Assembly (NCBI GenBank): GCA_021399445.1 | Contig: JAJTUQ010000003.1 | Span: 4,588,001 to 4,652,000 of the forward strand | Source: Xylogone sp. PMI_703 | Lineage: Eukaryota; Ascomycota; Leotiomycetes | Reading direction: 5' to 3' | DNA: 64,000 bases | Part shown: positions 32,096-43,690 of the stretch, in pieces | Position numbering within the stretch: the stretch's first letter is position 1 | Layout of the letters: the number at the start of each line of letters is the position of its first letter | Notes under the pieces: model-generated | What the model was told of the DNA's origin: nothing | The model's input: the letters and a program-made list of their open reading frames with translations, nothing else | Databases searched by the model: none | Translations under genes and position numbers: made by a program

Positions 32096-33801
32096 GATGA
32101 AGTGTATTTCCTCTACTACGTTGTATTGTTGCAGTTCTCGGATTCCCAAAGTCTTTGTTTCACAATAAGTAGCAGTCTTGTTTCTGGTTTGTATTACACA
32201 GGTAGAGGTATATATTGTGGAAATCTCGACCAGTAGCTCAGAGGTGGCACGCCTAGAGCATGGCCGAGGTGATGTGGAGGCTACATTCTGCAGCCAAGGG
32301 CGCAGCGTAGCCCAAAGAAGGAAGTAAATCACCGGGACGTTGGCGGGTAGTTCAGCTGTCTAGCCTGGCTCCTCTCATTCTGCCTGATGGCGGACAATTA
32401 GGGGCTCAATCCGCGATGGGATTATGTCAGTTACGGATCACGAAGTCCACATACCGCAATTAAGTGGTCAAAAGTCATAAGTCATGACATTTTCCAGAAT
32501 TGGATATGCTTACTGTGTGAGGATAACGATGACAGTATGCGTGTCCTCTTGAGAGAAGTAGAGGTCATTGGTGAGACTGTTTGATAAAGTACCAATATGT
32601 GCGAGAACCGGCAAGTTATTTCCCGTTGCGGCAAGTGGATCTCGCTTTTACTAACCCGAGGTGTTGCTGCTAGTTCTTAGCCTGGAACTACCTAGTCCTT
32701 GGCACAATGATGCTTAATCAATAGATGGGATAGTGCAGCAGACTGGGATAGGTGGGACAAGCCGAGGTGTTATACAGCACCATATTGCAGAACAGCGCTT
32801 AGATCGGGTCAATGGTGGTACCGTAGTCGTCTTATAATAGAATCTCCTGGAGAGATGGTTCCTCCATGTTACCGGTAGTGGCTTGTAGTTACTGCGGTAT
32901 ATTACTAATGAAGTATTATTGGAGTCCTCCCTCTTTTCCGCGTCATCCGTCAAATGCCAGCACTCGTGGTCTGTGTACAGTAAAACCTGACTATACCGAT
33001 AGGCTCAGGACTAGCGAAAGTATCGTTATAATCGAGCTATCATTATGCCTAGGAATATATATGCCCGATAATTGATGTTATACAAGGCATAACGATATCG
33101 TTATACAGAGGATATCGTAATTTATCGCTGAATTTTGCTGCGACTGGCACAAATATCGTTATATCTCGTAGTTATAGCCAGATCTTACTGTATGTGTTGT
33201 TGTCATGGTATAAACGATGTAAGCCGTCCCCTCTGGTCCGATACAATGTCAGAATGACAGCTGCTACGGTGCTACCGCACGGGGAAATTCCGCAGTCCGT
33301 CGGCTCTGTCTACACCTGTATTGCACCAAGATGTTGCTTCTCGTATTAGTGGTTTAGCTAAAAGCCCTCATGATGATAAAAGTACAAAGTCCACGGCTTT
33401 AACTCAGCTGCCCAGGCCTGACTCGCGGCATCCGACCTGCTGCACTTCGACACAGTACACACGCGCGATCCCCCGCATTCCCGCTTCTCCACTTTCCCCG
33501 CTCTATGTGTGTAACCCGATCCCGCCTCCTTATCTAGACGCCCTGAGCTTATCGTGACGATAACTGTATCAGTAATCACCCCTAACTAGACAGTTCCTCT
33601 CCGGAGTGAGGCTCTCCACTGGTATCGAGATGTCCCATGAGACTTCAGTTCCCTCTCTGATGCCACCGTGACTAATTTCCTTATTGGTCAGGTGCCCCGA
33701 AAGATTACGCTCCAGATTCTCCCTGATCTGATATGTCAACGGTACAGCGAGGTAAGCACTTAGCAGCATCTATACAATCGTGAGTACCACCGCCGACACG
33801 C
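32096..33801. other. Intergenic region holding a MITE
   Basis: The left part should hold the monooxygenase promoter. A MITE-like element lies at 32978-33190. Frames around 33321-33769 are short and without motif. One CGG-N3-CCG pair is seen near 33426-33434. Confidence 0.55.
32978..33190. mobile_element. pogo/Fot1-like MITE
   Basis: A 213-bp element flanked by TA on both sides (32976-32977 and 33191-33192). Its ends are imperfect inverted repeats: the left end CAGTAAAACCTGACTATA matches the inverted right end CAGTAAGATCTGGCTATA at 15 of 18 positions. The TA target and CAGTAA-type termini are those of fungal Tc1/mariner-pogo (Fot1-like) elements. It has no open frame, so it is a non-autonomous copy. 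A perfect palindrome of 16 bases (ATAACGATATCGTTAT) sits at 33089-33104. Confidence 0.75.
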
Positions 33802-35289
33802 TCACGGCAGCACGCAAAATTCCGGTCCCCGACTGACTAGATCAAACCAGACACCTGTAAACCGTCTCTCTTCTTTGATCCGCCTAACATACCGCACAAA
33901 AGCAAGGAGATTCGCCGTGTAGGACGACGGAGGATCCACATCCTCGAATTTCCCCAGCGTAGCCTCCTCATCTACTGGCACTTCTAGCATGGCTACCAGA
34001 AGCGGGAACGCCGAGTTGCGTACCTTCACTCCGTCTTTGAGTAGCGTGAGGCACTGAGATAAGTCGCTAAGAATGAGGTTCGCATACGTCGCGGCCGGTC
34101 CGTCGTTCATACCAAAGGGATATCGGAGTCGATGGATGATGAGCAGCGCTGCGAGACGGTATGTGCGTGCTTGAGAGAGCATGACAAGAATCTCGGATGC
34201 CAGGTACGCCTCGGAGAAGTTCTCGGGTGTGCTGGGATCCCAGGCTCTGATCCGGCCTTCAATCTCTGTGAAAATGTCTCCTCCTTCCGAGTCCAGGGCT
34301 ATTGACCCCGTTAACTTGGCCTGGTAACTGAGCTCGCAGAGTTCGTAGAGAAGCGGGATCAATGTCGTGCAGAGTCCTGCAGTTCGGTCGATCTGGTGTG
34401 CGTGTCGGACAGAGAGCTTGATGGCGGGGACCTCGCGTCTAATGAGGCATTCTACTGTATCAATGAGGATGGGTGTAATCGTAATGCAATCTAATCGCTC
34501 CTCCTTAGCCAGTTCGGGATACCAGGGCTTGATGATTGAAAGCGTATGTCCCACTATCAGATGCGCTCGAGTGCTCGTGGTGAATATATCAACCGCCGCG
34601 AGGACCTGGCCCAGGATGATGACTGCTTCGGCGTCCCGGATCCCTCGAATGATGACAGTGCGAAGCTGGTGAAGAGCGACTGCGCCCCGTGCCAAGTCAA
34701 CTTCATCAACCGTAGATACGTTGTTGCGAGCTCGATGCATCGAGCCCAGCGCAGCGAGGTACGCATGCTGTACGAATGCTGGGGCCCAGAAGTAGATGGA
34801 TTGTAGCGCTGCGTGGAAGTCCCGGGCAAAAGTAGGCCCAATTAGGTACCTCCGGTTGGCTTCGTAGAATTGGTTAGCATCGAGGATACATTCTCGTAGG
34901 AGCTCCGTCACGTTGTCTGGAACAGGTTCAGATCGAGGAAAGAGTGTGAAATCTGCAGTATTGTGAGACTCTTCCAGTTCGATGATGGAGCTAGAATCTG
35001 GTTCAGAAACCGTGCTCGTGACCGATGGAGCTTTCTTTTCGACTGGCGATGGCTTCTCCTTCCTCGGCCGTGATATCTCTGATCCAGGACGCTGGCTCGA
35101 CCAGACCTGGACAATACACTCAGGACCAAAAACCTTTACTGTCGGTCTGCGACCAAGACGAGATTGCCGCCGATTGATCTCGCATGTGGCCTTCAGCTTC
35201 TTGCATCGCCGGCATACTGTTGAGCTGGGATCGAAGATGCATTTCTCTTTGACTTTGTGGCAACGATTGCAGGCTCGTACATAGGGCAT
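33802..35289 (-). CDS. Zn2Cys6 transcription factor
   Basis: A single exon of 495 residues from the ATG at 35289 (MPYVRACNRC). Upstream codons in frame have no ATG. The zinc cluster is Cys7, 10, 17, 26, 29 and 36 (CX2CX6CX8CX2CX6C), with basic HKVKEK and KKLKAT loops, followed by a basic RRQSRLGRRPTVK linker. The region from about residue 130 to the C-terminus is mostly helical and resembles the regulatory part of pathway-specific regulators. It probably governs the flanking monooxygenase and SDR genes. The frame is uninterrupted. Binding sites were not identified. Confidence 0.88.
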   Translation of the reverse strand: MPYVRACNRCHKVKEKCIFDPSSTVCRRCKKLKATCEINRRQSRLGRRPTVKVFGPECIVQVWSSQRPGSEISRPRKEKPSPVEKKAPSVTSTVSEPDSSSIIELEESHNTADFTLFPRSEPVPDNVTELLRECILDANQFYEANRRYLIGPTFARDFHAALQSIYFWAPAFVQHAYLAALGSMHRARNNVSTVDEVDLARGAVALHQLRTVIIRGIRDAEAVIILGQVLAAVDIFTTSTRAHLIVGHTLSIIKPWYPELAKEERLDCITITPILIDTVECLIRREVPAIKLSVRHAHQIDRTAGLCTTLIPLLYELCELSYQAKLTGSIALDSEGGDIFTEIEGRIRAWDPSTPENFSEAYLASEILVMLSQARTYRLAALLIIHRLRYPFGMNDGPAATYANLILSDLSQCLTLLKDGVKVRNSAFPLLVAMLEVPVDEEATLGKFEDVDPPSSYTANLLAFVRYVRRIKEERRFTGVWFDLVSRGPEFCVLP

Positions 35290-35662
35290 TTTAGAGACAA
35301 GAACCGGGGCTTTCAACTTATATTTTATATATGTAAGAAAAGCCAAAAGATAATTACGAATCTGGGGAAGTTTTGTGGAGAAACGCCCTACGAGGAATTA
35401 GCTTGCTGTGTGAATGCGTAATGCCTCGGCGTTTTCACCCCGCTCTCCTCCATTGTAATGCATGCATGCCACTCTGACTTCACGCCGAGCTTATTACTAC
35501 CGCAGTACTAAACTGTTCTCGACCATAACAGCCCATATTCTACTAATCTGGTCAATATGACGCCGCCGCAACGTAGATGTACAGTAATTAAGTTTGTTTT
35601 GAAGTTCGCTTTTGTCCCGAAACCTAACAGTCTCTGCCTGTAGATCCTCCGAACCTCGGCTT
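35290..35662. other. Promoter of the Zn2Cys6 gene / 3' flank of the SDR gene
   Basis: A 373-bp region. A CGG-N10-CCG pair is visible near 35424-35439. It could be a Zn2Cys6 site, but this is weak evidence. No coding frame was recognised. Confidence 0.4.
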
Positions 35663-36758
35663 CTACGCCTTCTGCGTAGGCACAATCAGCACATCCGCCT
35701 TCGCATCTCGGACTCGCTCCTGGAACCAGTTCGGCATTGCGCGAAGCAGCGACACGCTCCAGCTATAGCTCTTCGGTAGCACCAACTGGAAGGCATTGCC
35801 TGTGAGGACCCTGCTGACCACCTGCTGTGCAACATATTCCGCGTCTAACACGGGGTCCTTGAAATGTGGCTGCGCAATCAACTGCTCGGTGAGTGGTGTT
35901 CGGATCCAGAAGGGATAGACGATGCTGGACAAAAAGAAACCCATAATCAGCTCAGTTCCTCACCTTATTATAGAGTAAGCAAACCTCCAGGACTTACCTC
36001 GTCCGAACCCGTCGTGACTTATAAACATGTTTCAGTTCTTGTGTGAGACCCTCATAAAACGCCATCGCGGCTGCCTTCGAGCCCGAGTACTCCACGTTCC
36101 CAGCAATGGTAACAAAGCTTGCACAGCTCGCTATCGTGACAATGTGGCCATGATTCCTGAATATCATCGACGGTAGAAATTCCTTGGCCAGGATGTAATG
36201 CGCAATGGTGTTCACTTCAAACGTCTTGCGGATATTCGCCTCGGATACATCGAGTATTGAGCCCGCGTACCCAATGCCAGCATTGTTGATCAGCACGGTC
36301 ACTTCGCCATGCTCTTTTCGGATCTTATTCGCGACTTTGTGGACTGTTTCTGATGATGTGATGTCGGCTTGATAGAATGCCACGTTCGATGGGAGTGAGG
36401 ATCGGGGAGGGTTCACGTCTAGAACAATGACTTTGATGCCTCGACTTGCGAATTGGCGGGCCATCAGCTCTCCGATTCCACTCGCACCGCCAGTGACCAG
36501 CACAATTTCCTTCTGCCAGTCCCACGACGGGTCGCTTGCATAGTTGTTCAGCGCACGCTTGTTGACCGTCCTATTTAATTGGTAGAGGGCTAGAAGACCA
36601 GCTAGGAGCGCGAGGCCCTTTTGAGCGGTTGGGTTGTTGAGAGAGGCCGGTAGGTATCGCTGTAATAGATCCCTGGCCTTTTCTGAGCGCTGGAGGAGCG
36701 CATTGAAGAAACTTTGGAAGAATTCGCTTCCAACTAGGTTGGAGAGACTATGGGCCAT
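35663..36758 (-). CDS. Membrane-anchored short-chain dehydrogenase (DHRS/RDH-like)
   Basis: Two exons, 35998-36758 and 35663-35924, with a 73-nt GTAAGT..CAG intron, give 340 residues. ATG at 36758 (MAHSLSNLVG). A hydrophobic segment at about residues 46-62 (KGLALLAGLLALYQL) precedes the SDR domain and likely anchors it to the ER or lipid-droplet membrane. Motifs: TGGASGIG starting at Thr89, ADITSS around 131-136, NNAGIGYAG at 158, catalytic Ser211 with YSGSK giving Tyr224 and Lys228. The C-terminal part (FWIRTPLTEQLI) matches the retinol-dehydrogenase-like group in fungi. It should interconvert a lipophilic alcohol and ketone or aldehyde. Next to a Baeyer-Villiger-type enzyme and a regulator, a route from alcohol to ketone to ester is an attractive inference. 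Confidence 0.9.
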
Positions 36759-37186
36759 TCTGCTGCTTGGATGCCGCAGTGGTTGAGCGGATCTATGAGT
36801 GCTGGTGTCACTACGGGTGAGAAATATAACGTACCCCGTGCGATAACAATAAATAGCAGCACATCTACAATATATCCCTGCGTGGAAGGCCAGAGTTAAG
36901 TTTGGGCATGGCTGGGAAGTGGAGCTGCTCTAAATTCAGCCCCGGAGAATTTGTACCCAAAATGGCTCGGCGGCGGCGCGGTTCTGATTTGTACGTAACG
37001 ACGTACGTATTAGCACCTCGGCATTCTCGACACAACTCACAAGTGCACCACGATTCCGTAGCCCTTATCTTCAAACTAATAGTTAGCTTGTACTGGTATT
37101 GCATATTTTAAAAAGCTGTCATTCAATACTAGGTATAATGACGAATTTGAAGTCACGGAAGTGCAATGCAATCAGATTGTATACAT
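36759..37186. other. Intergenic: SDR promoter and F-box gene 3' flank
   Basis: A 428-bp region. A GC-rich CGG-repeat run lies near 36969-36981, about 210 bases upstream of the SDR start. No gene is seen. Confidence 0.5.
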
Positions 37187-39215
37187 TCAGTCATCCTCTG
37201 AGTCACTTCCTTCCCATACGGGGTCTTCATACTCCAAGAGATCACAACTTGGACATGCCCCCAGCATATCGAGATTCTCATGGTACAGCTCCCACAGTTC
37301 CTCATCCTCCGGTCCCAAGTGGCGGAAATGCAGTGCCTCCAGGTTACCGCCTGGCGTGCCATCAGCTTGCTCTCTCCGACAAAGCAAGTGGTTATATTTG
37401 TCAAAGCGACCATCATAGGAGAAATCCCCGATCGCAAACAGACGTAACGACTTGATCCCTTTTGGTCCAAATACCCACTGAGCGAACTCCAAGACCTTCT
37501 TTGCAGTCTCATTCAGCCTCTTATTCTCTGGGTATAGACGAGCATAATCGAACTCTGTTTCTGAAGGCGAAGTTGCGAGGGTCGACAAGAACGAAGGGGG
37601 CGGGTCCACAGGAAGCTCAAAAGGCTCTAGAGGCCACCAATGTCTTAGGTGTAAGACTTTGAGTGTATCTTTGGTTACGAATGTCTCAACAACAGACTTC
37701 TAAAGTGGCAGGTAAGTTAGTCTCCTGGTTCTTTAATGGACTTGAAGGCAGTTACCAAATTTTGTGGAGCGGCGTTAATTCCGAAACATGATATTTCCAA
37801 TTCATGCAAAAGATTTATTAGCTCGGATCTCTCGTAAAGTCTTGACATCTCATCACGGCTAGGCATGAGGACGAGCTGACCAGTCCCAAGTCCATGTTGG
37901 GGTGATCTTTCTAATTCATTCCTTTGATAGTGATGATAAACGAATCTCTTAACTGTCTTCTTATGATACGCAAGTGAACGCCACACGCTGAGAGTTTTAT
38001 CTTGCTCTGGACCAGTGCGGAGAAAGAAGTCTTCAAGACCTTCGAAACTAATAAGAAAAAGCGTAATGGTATCGTGGGCCCTGTTAAGCGTCTCCGTGCA
38101 ATGTAGCTCGAGGGACTTATATCTGACTGGCTGAGGGTATTCGACCAGTAGGCCCAATAAGTCCTCCCAGCCGGGACACAATCGTAACTTCAATGACCCG
38201 AGGGTACTGAAATCAAATACCTCAGAAATCTTCTTGACCGCTGTCAAATATGGCATATCTGTACCAGTTTGCCAAAATGAGGCACCGGACAAAGAAAGGA
38301 CCCTCAGAGCAGGGAATTTCATGGCCACTTTGTAGGGGATTCTAAGTATGTCTCTGACAAAGACCGCGAATACGATCTCGTACGAGTCCGCCTGCTTATC
38401 GTCCTCCCATTTCATCTCGTTATAATTACGATGATGAAGAATATCAAGATTCAATTCTGTAAGTTGATGAGCCGTCTTCTTTAGGGTCTCATGGAGAACG
38501 CGAATCTCATCTTTGATACAGAAGCCAGCCCATGAGAGGCGCTTTAGTTTTGGAAAAGATGATACCGCCAATTTGACGCCAGTCTTGTAAATCAATGGAC
38601 AGCTTCCATCGGTCACGAGGTGCAAGGTTTCGATGTTGGGTTGTCGAACGGGGAAGTAGCCTGAAGGGCCCATCATTGATTCTGGGATACAGATTCCTAC
38701 ATTCCATCTAGTCTAATTAGCTGCGAACCAAAGCGTAGTTTGACTCGATAGTAAACCTACTTAAGGCTTCGTAGACCACCATCTTTCAGCGTACCAACAA
38801 GAGCTATTAGACTCTTCTCAACTTTATCAACTTTGACACGGTTATCACTTTCGATAAAGACGTTGTGGGAGAGTCGCCAGTTGCAGTTATGGATGCACCG
38901 TTTGTCCAGCTGGGAGTGAAACGGAGATGTGATCTCAAGGTGTCGGGTGTGCTTGAGATGACCTTTGTCGAGAGCTAACTGCAGAGACTTGATATCGAGT
39001 TTATCTGTATGGGATTCACTAACTCTCAGAGTCAGTGAAGCATACAGGAGTGGCAAAGTTGCGTCGTGGAGACCCTTTGATACTTCAGATAAGTGCTTTA
39101 TGTCGGTGACATTTGGTAGCTAGGAGAGTTAGCTTCTATATCCCTCTCTTGGTGTTTCTGTTCATACTTGTTCGATGATGATGTGAAGCACATCTTGTGG
39201 TAGATGGTCCAACAT
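37187..39215 (-). CDS. F-box protein with leucine-rich-like region
   Basis: Four exons, 39168-39215, 38761-39119, 37756-38707 and 37187-37699, with introns of 48, 53 and 56 nt, give 623 residues in one continuous frame. The ATG at 39215 begins MLDHLPQDVLHIIIEQLPNV across the first splice junction, a clear F-box (LPxDVLxxIxExL). A Leu-rich region follows with strands such as LHLVTDGS, VLSLSGASFW and LGSLKLRLCPGW that resemble degenerate leucine-rich repeats. The C-terminal end is acidic (EGSDSEDD). It should be an SCF ubiquitin ligase adaptor with an LRR-type client-binding face. Each short intron fits fungal splice consensus. The first exon codes for just 16 residues. Confidence 0.85.
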
Positions 39216-39969
39216 CTTGAGATCTGGCTGGTCAAGTACCTGGTGCCAATCCAAACTAATGAAAGGTCAGGGATTGCTATAGCTGGGACGTTGTGAGGGA
39301 AGATATATGCTACAAACTGAATGAAAGAGTTTCGTGTCTGTGATATATAAACTACTCAAAGTTGGTTGTGACAACAAGTTTCACTTTCCTCTCTTTTCTG
39401 TGTCTTCCATCTTCGTTAGCGTTCTTGTAAAATCTTCACTTTTTGCTCGCGTGTTTGTTTGAGATACTGTAACCCTCATTCACGCTACGGTCACGAACAA
39501 TAACGCTTAGCAAAAGAGATGTAGGGAAACCAGATCAGGACTAAAAAAGCGGTGACTGGCTTTTAGTATTGGACTGAGCTCGGGAACTGCCATCCCAGCA
39601 TTACGTATCAATTTTGCTACAGAGGTGTAGCTGCAACACTATGTTGTAATTCTGCAAACTCATAGAGGTTGGAATAGGTGCCTGAACATGATTACTGGGA
39701 TCAAGTTCAGAGCAGTTACGAGTAATGTGTCAGAGGGGTCCAAGGTATTGAGCATAACAGTATACTCAAAGGCCGTCTAATATCTGCTATATATGAAGCA
39801 CATCGTTATATGCACCGACCTGAAAATATAAAGCAATCGCACAATCAAAGCTGTCAAACCACTTGTGCAAACCGGGATTAGAAGCATCCATATGACTTAT
39901 ACCGCTATTTACCTGGTAGCCAGGTAGTAGTATCATTACACTATCCCCCGCTGTTGCTCTTCCAGACAA
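39216..39969. other. Intergenic between F-box genes
   Basis: The promoter of the F-box gene should lie near 39216-39500. No coding frame with a motif. I see no repeat with another copy in the window. Confidence 0.5.
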
Positions 39970-40862
39970 CTACCAATCAATGCTTATCTCTTGAGGCTCT
40001 GACATGAAATATTCCACCTCTTCATCACCACTTTTTGTAACCTGGCGCTTTAGATCACTTCTATGCCGACCATAAGTCTCAGATAAATATTTCGAATAAG
40101 TCAAACCGCTGTACTGTCCAAATCCAACACTCGACACTCCCCGGATAGTTACGCAAGGCTTGTTTTCAGCCATCCGATAGCCAGTGCCATCTACATAACT
40201 ATCACAAGGCTCAATAAGGTCCCCATTTTTCCTGTTCCAGAGCAGCTCCACCCTCCAGCTCCGTTCAACTGCATGCCAATGTCTGACCGCATCATAAAGA
40301 AACCCCATTCGCAAGCCGCCGGGACGAGGGATTGTGGTTCGAAATTCGAAGCTGCAGCCCCCATGTTGGCTGACGTATTGCACAATCTCCAGAACTTCGA
40401 CAGGAGGCTGATAAACAAGGAGTTGTCGCCAGTGCGAATGGGAGCCCATGTCTATGTTCCCCTGTGGGTGCCGCTGAGGGTTCTTATTTTCTGTAGATGC
40501 ATCACTGATGTGTTATGAGTTCTTGATACACCAACAGACTTCTCGTTGCTCTCCACTGTATGAAATTTCTTCTTGAAATAACTTTTTGGAATATTCGCTT
40601 TATCTGGTTCTTTTTCGCTGCTTGGCCAAAATGTCGAGAACTTATTCCTCAGTATATCAGAATATGTTTCAGTGTACAGGTCCAATTCTTTGGGCCTGGG
40701 TTGCTCAAATAAGGCAGCTTTGATATACACGACTTCAAAAATGCTTGCCCATGTTTTGTTGACAAGTTTAGCTTTGAGCAGAGATGAGTGAGGAAGCTGA
40801 GAGAGGATGCAGACAAGGAGGTCCGGAGTAGATAGCACCGTGGTTTGAGCGTTTGAAGACAT
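39970..40862 (-). CDS. F-box protein
   Basis: Two exons, 40532-40862 and 39970-40490, with a very short 41-nt GTGTAT..CTACAG intron, give 283 residues. The junction is supported by frame (SVE followed by NKNPQRHPQGN) rather than by strong splice signals. ATG at 40862. The N-terminus has an F-box, STPDLLVCILSQLPHSSLLKAKLVNKTW. The second exon has SHWRQLLVYQPPVEVLEI, a block seen in many Eurotiales F-box proteins after the F-box, followed by a C-terminal domain of about 150 residues with RMGFLYDAVRHW and a WRVELLWNR strand. It should act as a client adaptor of an SCF ligase. Without the intron the first exon would end 25 codons later at a stop. Confidence 0.72.
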
Positions 40863-41477
40863 TGCTTTATTAGAAATTATATGGTTTGTCGTGATAGCGT
40901 GTTATTGTTATAAAAACATGAGGCAAAAGTTGTAAGATATCTCTCCTTTATGAAAAAATTTACGTAAGGTCTCTTCGAAAAGGTTGATGGCCGTTAGCTA
41001 TATTTGAATATTTTCTGTTGCATGATTGACCAACGTTGGACCTATCAGACATGGGCAAGCACTGTTATGCCCTGGATTGATATTCGATTTTAACGGGTCA
41101 TCTATTACGAGTTTCTTTGTTATTTATACCGACTGAAGACCCATAGAAGAGGTTGTACAAAAGCTGAAGAGCTGAAGAGGCCTACAGAGGAGTTTGTGGG
41201 GGAGTGCAGAAGGAGCATAATTGATACATTATATCATCCTCCATGCTACAGAGTCATTCACATATCATCTGGGCAGGCAAAGCGTACCCAGAAACACAAA
41301 ACTCGGAGTCAATATAACTACATACATGACGGCCATGCTCCCTCAACACTTGCGGTTAGACCCGCCTAGGACACCCAATGCCCGTTTGTGCCATACGGCC
41401 TACTGAATACAAAGGGACCTAGGCAACAAGTCGTCTCCACGAAGCAGAAGAGAGGAGCCAGAGGGCCTCCATCGCAC
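40863..41477. other. Intergenic, no gene recognised
   Basis: The left part should contain the F-box gene promoter. The rest holds only short frames. Confidence 0.5.
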
Positions 41478-42758
41478 TTAGCGACGCATTACGATGGCGT
41501 GAATAAGAGGGCCAAGGTTTCGCATGGCATTCTCGTCACGGACATCCCAGGGACCATACTCGTGCATAGTCAAAAATGATTGATCGTCTCCGTCTCGTGC
41601 TGCTCCGCGGAGGTATTGAAGATAGGCCCGATCATATTCCCCGAAGGTGACCCAGACCTGATCTAAATCCTGCGACACCATAATGCGGCTATTTTACCTC
41701 GTCAGCAATCACGTTAAATGTAAAAAGAAAGTAGATTGAGTACTCACCGCTTAGGCCGCCGACAGATGCCCGTCTGGTCGTCATGGCGGATCCACGCAAC
41801 CATCTGTGTCGCTTCTTGACGACGCACTTGCGCCGTCCTTTTGGCCCGCTTCACGACCAGAGCCTTGGTCGCACCGTGATAATCTTGTCTTTAGCGTAGT
41901 CTTCAACCTAGACCGGAGCGTGGTAACCTGATCCGAGAGTTCCTCGATCTTCTGTTGCTAGCTGGTAACTGTGAACCCTAGCTCGATCTAATGACTCAAG
42001 AAGCCCCAGAGCGTGTTGAATAGATTAAGCCGCTGCTGGTTATTCAGCGTACTGTCCATCAGCTCATCTCTACGTTTGATGAACTCCTACCAGCACTCCG
42101 CTCGGCAGAGCCGTTGATCGGGGGCATGAACTTGCTTAGACATGACTCTTAGGCTAGCTGCATTTAGGAAGCTGCATAGCGCAATCGTTAGGATCTGCTC
42201 ATCCTTCACTGTGAAAGTGAGCGCATTCTCAAGCCCATCGTCATCATCATCATCACTACGCTCATCCCCCTCGTCCTCGGTGTCGGACTCGGGCTCAGCG
42301 AGCCGCTGGGCGCGCCGGGCGTTACTGCGGGTCTGGGAGGCCACTGGCCGGTCCCCGGTTGTCCCCTGAACCATTCGTCTCTGAGTAGTTCTGCCAGGCT
42401 TGATCCTGATACAACACGGTCACAACACGATTGTAGTTGCAATCTAATTGGAATCGGGCTAGATCGAGCTCCCGAAAGTTTTGTGTCTGGTACAGCACGC
42501 GCAACAAAACATCAGACGGAGCAAGTGCACAGCTTGTTCCAATGTATAATTGAGCTTTATTCTAGAGCTGTGTGATGCTGAGGCAGAAGTTAGTTGGATG
42601 TCTCCCATATGGAAGAGTGAGGACTTACCTTTGTAGGAGATAGTGGTGGTAGTTGAAGATGATGGAGAGAGGAAAAGACGAGGAGGATGCGGAAGTGGAG
42701 GTGGAGTAGATGTATTTATATGCGAACTAAGAGATGTTAGTATATTGAATTTATCCAT
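41478..42758 (-). pseudogene. Decayed multi-exon gene with TAG stops, unknown family
   Basis: Pieces of one coding region can be followed on the minus strand: a possible first exon near 42618-42758, a block ending in NYNRVVTVLYQDQAWQNYSE (about 42390-42520), a frame shift around a G-rich run near 42360, an acidic stretch SDTEDEGDERSDDDDDDG, a region with a coiled-coil-like QQKIEELSDQV, and a last exon MVSQDLDQVWVTFGEYDRAY ending at 41478. Three in-frame stops interrupt the coiled-coil part (near 42078, 41991 and 41967), and all are TAG. Each could arise from CAG by a C to T change, the pattern of repeat-induced point mutation. The family is unknown to me. It might derive from a repeated or transposon-linked gene. 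Confidence 0.55.
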
Positions 42759-43043
42759 GTCATTGAATATAAATCATTACTTCTGATAGTGAATGTGGCA
42801 AACTTACGACCGAGCTTCGTGAATTAAAGCTGCGGCAAACAACACTACGATTTTGGAATGTTGGCTATTGACAGCTCTGCCTTCTTGGTTTCAGTGATAT
42901 CGACAAACGCGCTTTACGTGACAGTGCGATCATCACCGTGTTCGAGAAACTAGGCTTCCTGACTGGTATCGCTGCAGCACTCTTGTACTTGCATTATTGT
43001 CTGGTCTCGAGTGATGTTGTATAAAGGAGAGAGTTGTGAATGG

Positions 43044-43310
43044 CAATTTTTTAGAAAAGAATAAAACGAATTTATTGTCCTTTAAAATAGCTTTATTGTT
43101 ATTACCAAAGAAAATAATAAAGAATTGATTGATTTAGAAGATAAATATTTAAAATTATTATTACATTACCAACTCCGAAAAATTCTTTAATACTATTTAA
43201 TAATTTTAAGTCTTTTTTATTTAAGCTTATTACAAATATTAATTAATAAAGTAAACATGAAAAAATAATAAACAATAAAAATAACAAATTTTCTGGAGTT
43301 CGGGGGCCCT
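43044..43310. other. Extremely AT-rich segment, possible mitochondrial insertion
   Basis: A block of about 270 bases is nearly all A and T and ends in a G/C cluster (GGGGGCCC). Fungal mitochondrial DNA often has that texture. A 32-codon frame at 43092-43190 reads FIVITKENNKELIDLEDKYL and continues without Gly, Pro or Trp, which could be a mitochondrial or intron-encoded coding scrap. The origin is an inference. Confidence 0.35.
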
Positions 43311-43559
43311 TATATAAACCACAGAATCTATATTCACTATTAGCTCTTCTGAAGATATGATAATAATCTTCAACTACATTCCTTTCAGTGACTTGAGATT
43401 CACTCTGACTGTTGTGCAATGCAGTTCGAACTTGCCAATATCATAAATGGTGAGTGAATCGAGACGTCATCTTTGTACTACTTAGAGCTATGCACTGTAG
43501 TACTAGCAGTCTCGTAGCTTCGGTTCCGATAATTCTAGCTTCTAGGAGTTAAAACCGAA

Positions 43560-43690
43560 GATGTGGCTGGCCTGTGCTCTGGCCCCGGCCCCGTTCACCC
43601 AAACCCCGTCGCTGTTCGGGGCCTGCAAGCGGCCGCGACCCGCCGATAAGGCCAAAATCTCACCAGATAGCGGCCGATTCCCACATTTTG
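43560..43690. other. GC-rich island in AT-rich surroundings
   Basis: The segment is rich in GGCC and CCCCG words, unlike its flanks. No domain is found in any frame. It may be a foreign or transposon-derived piece. Confidence 0.4.
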
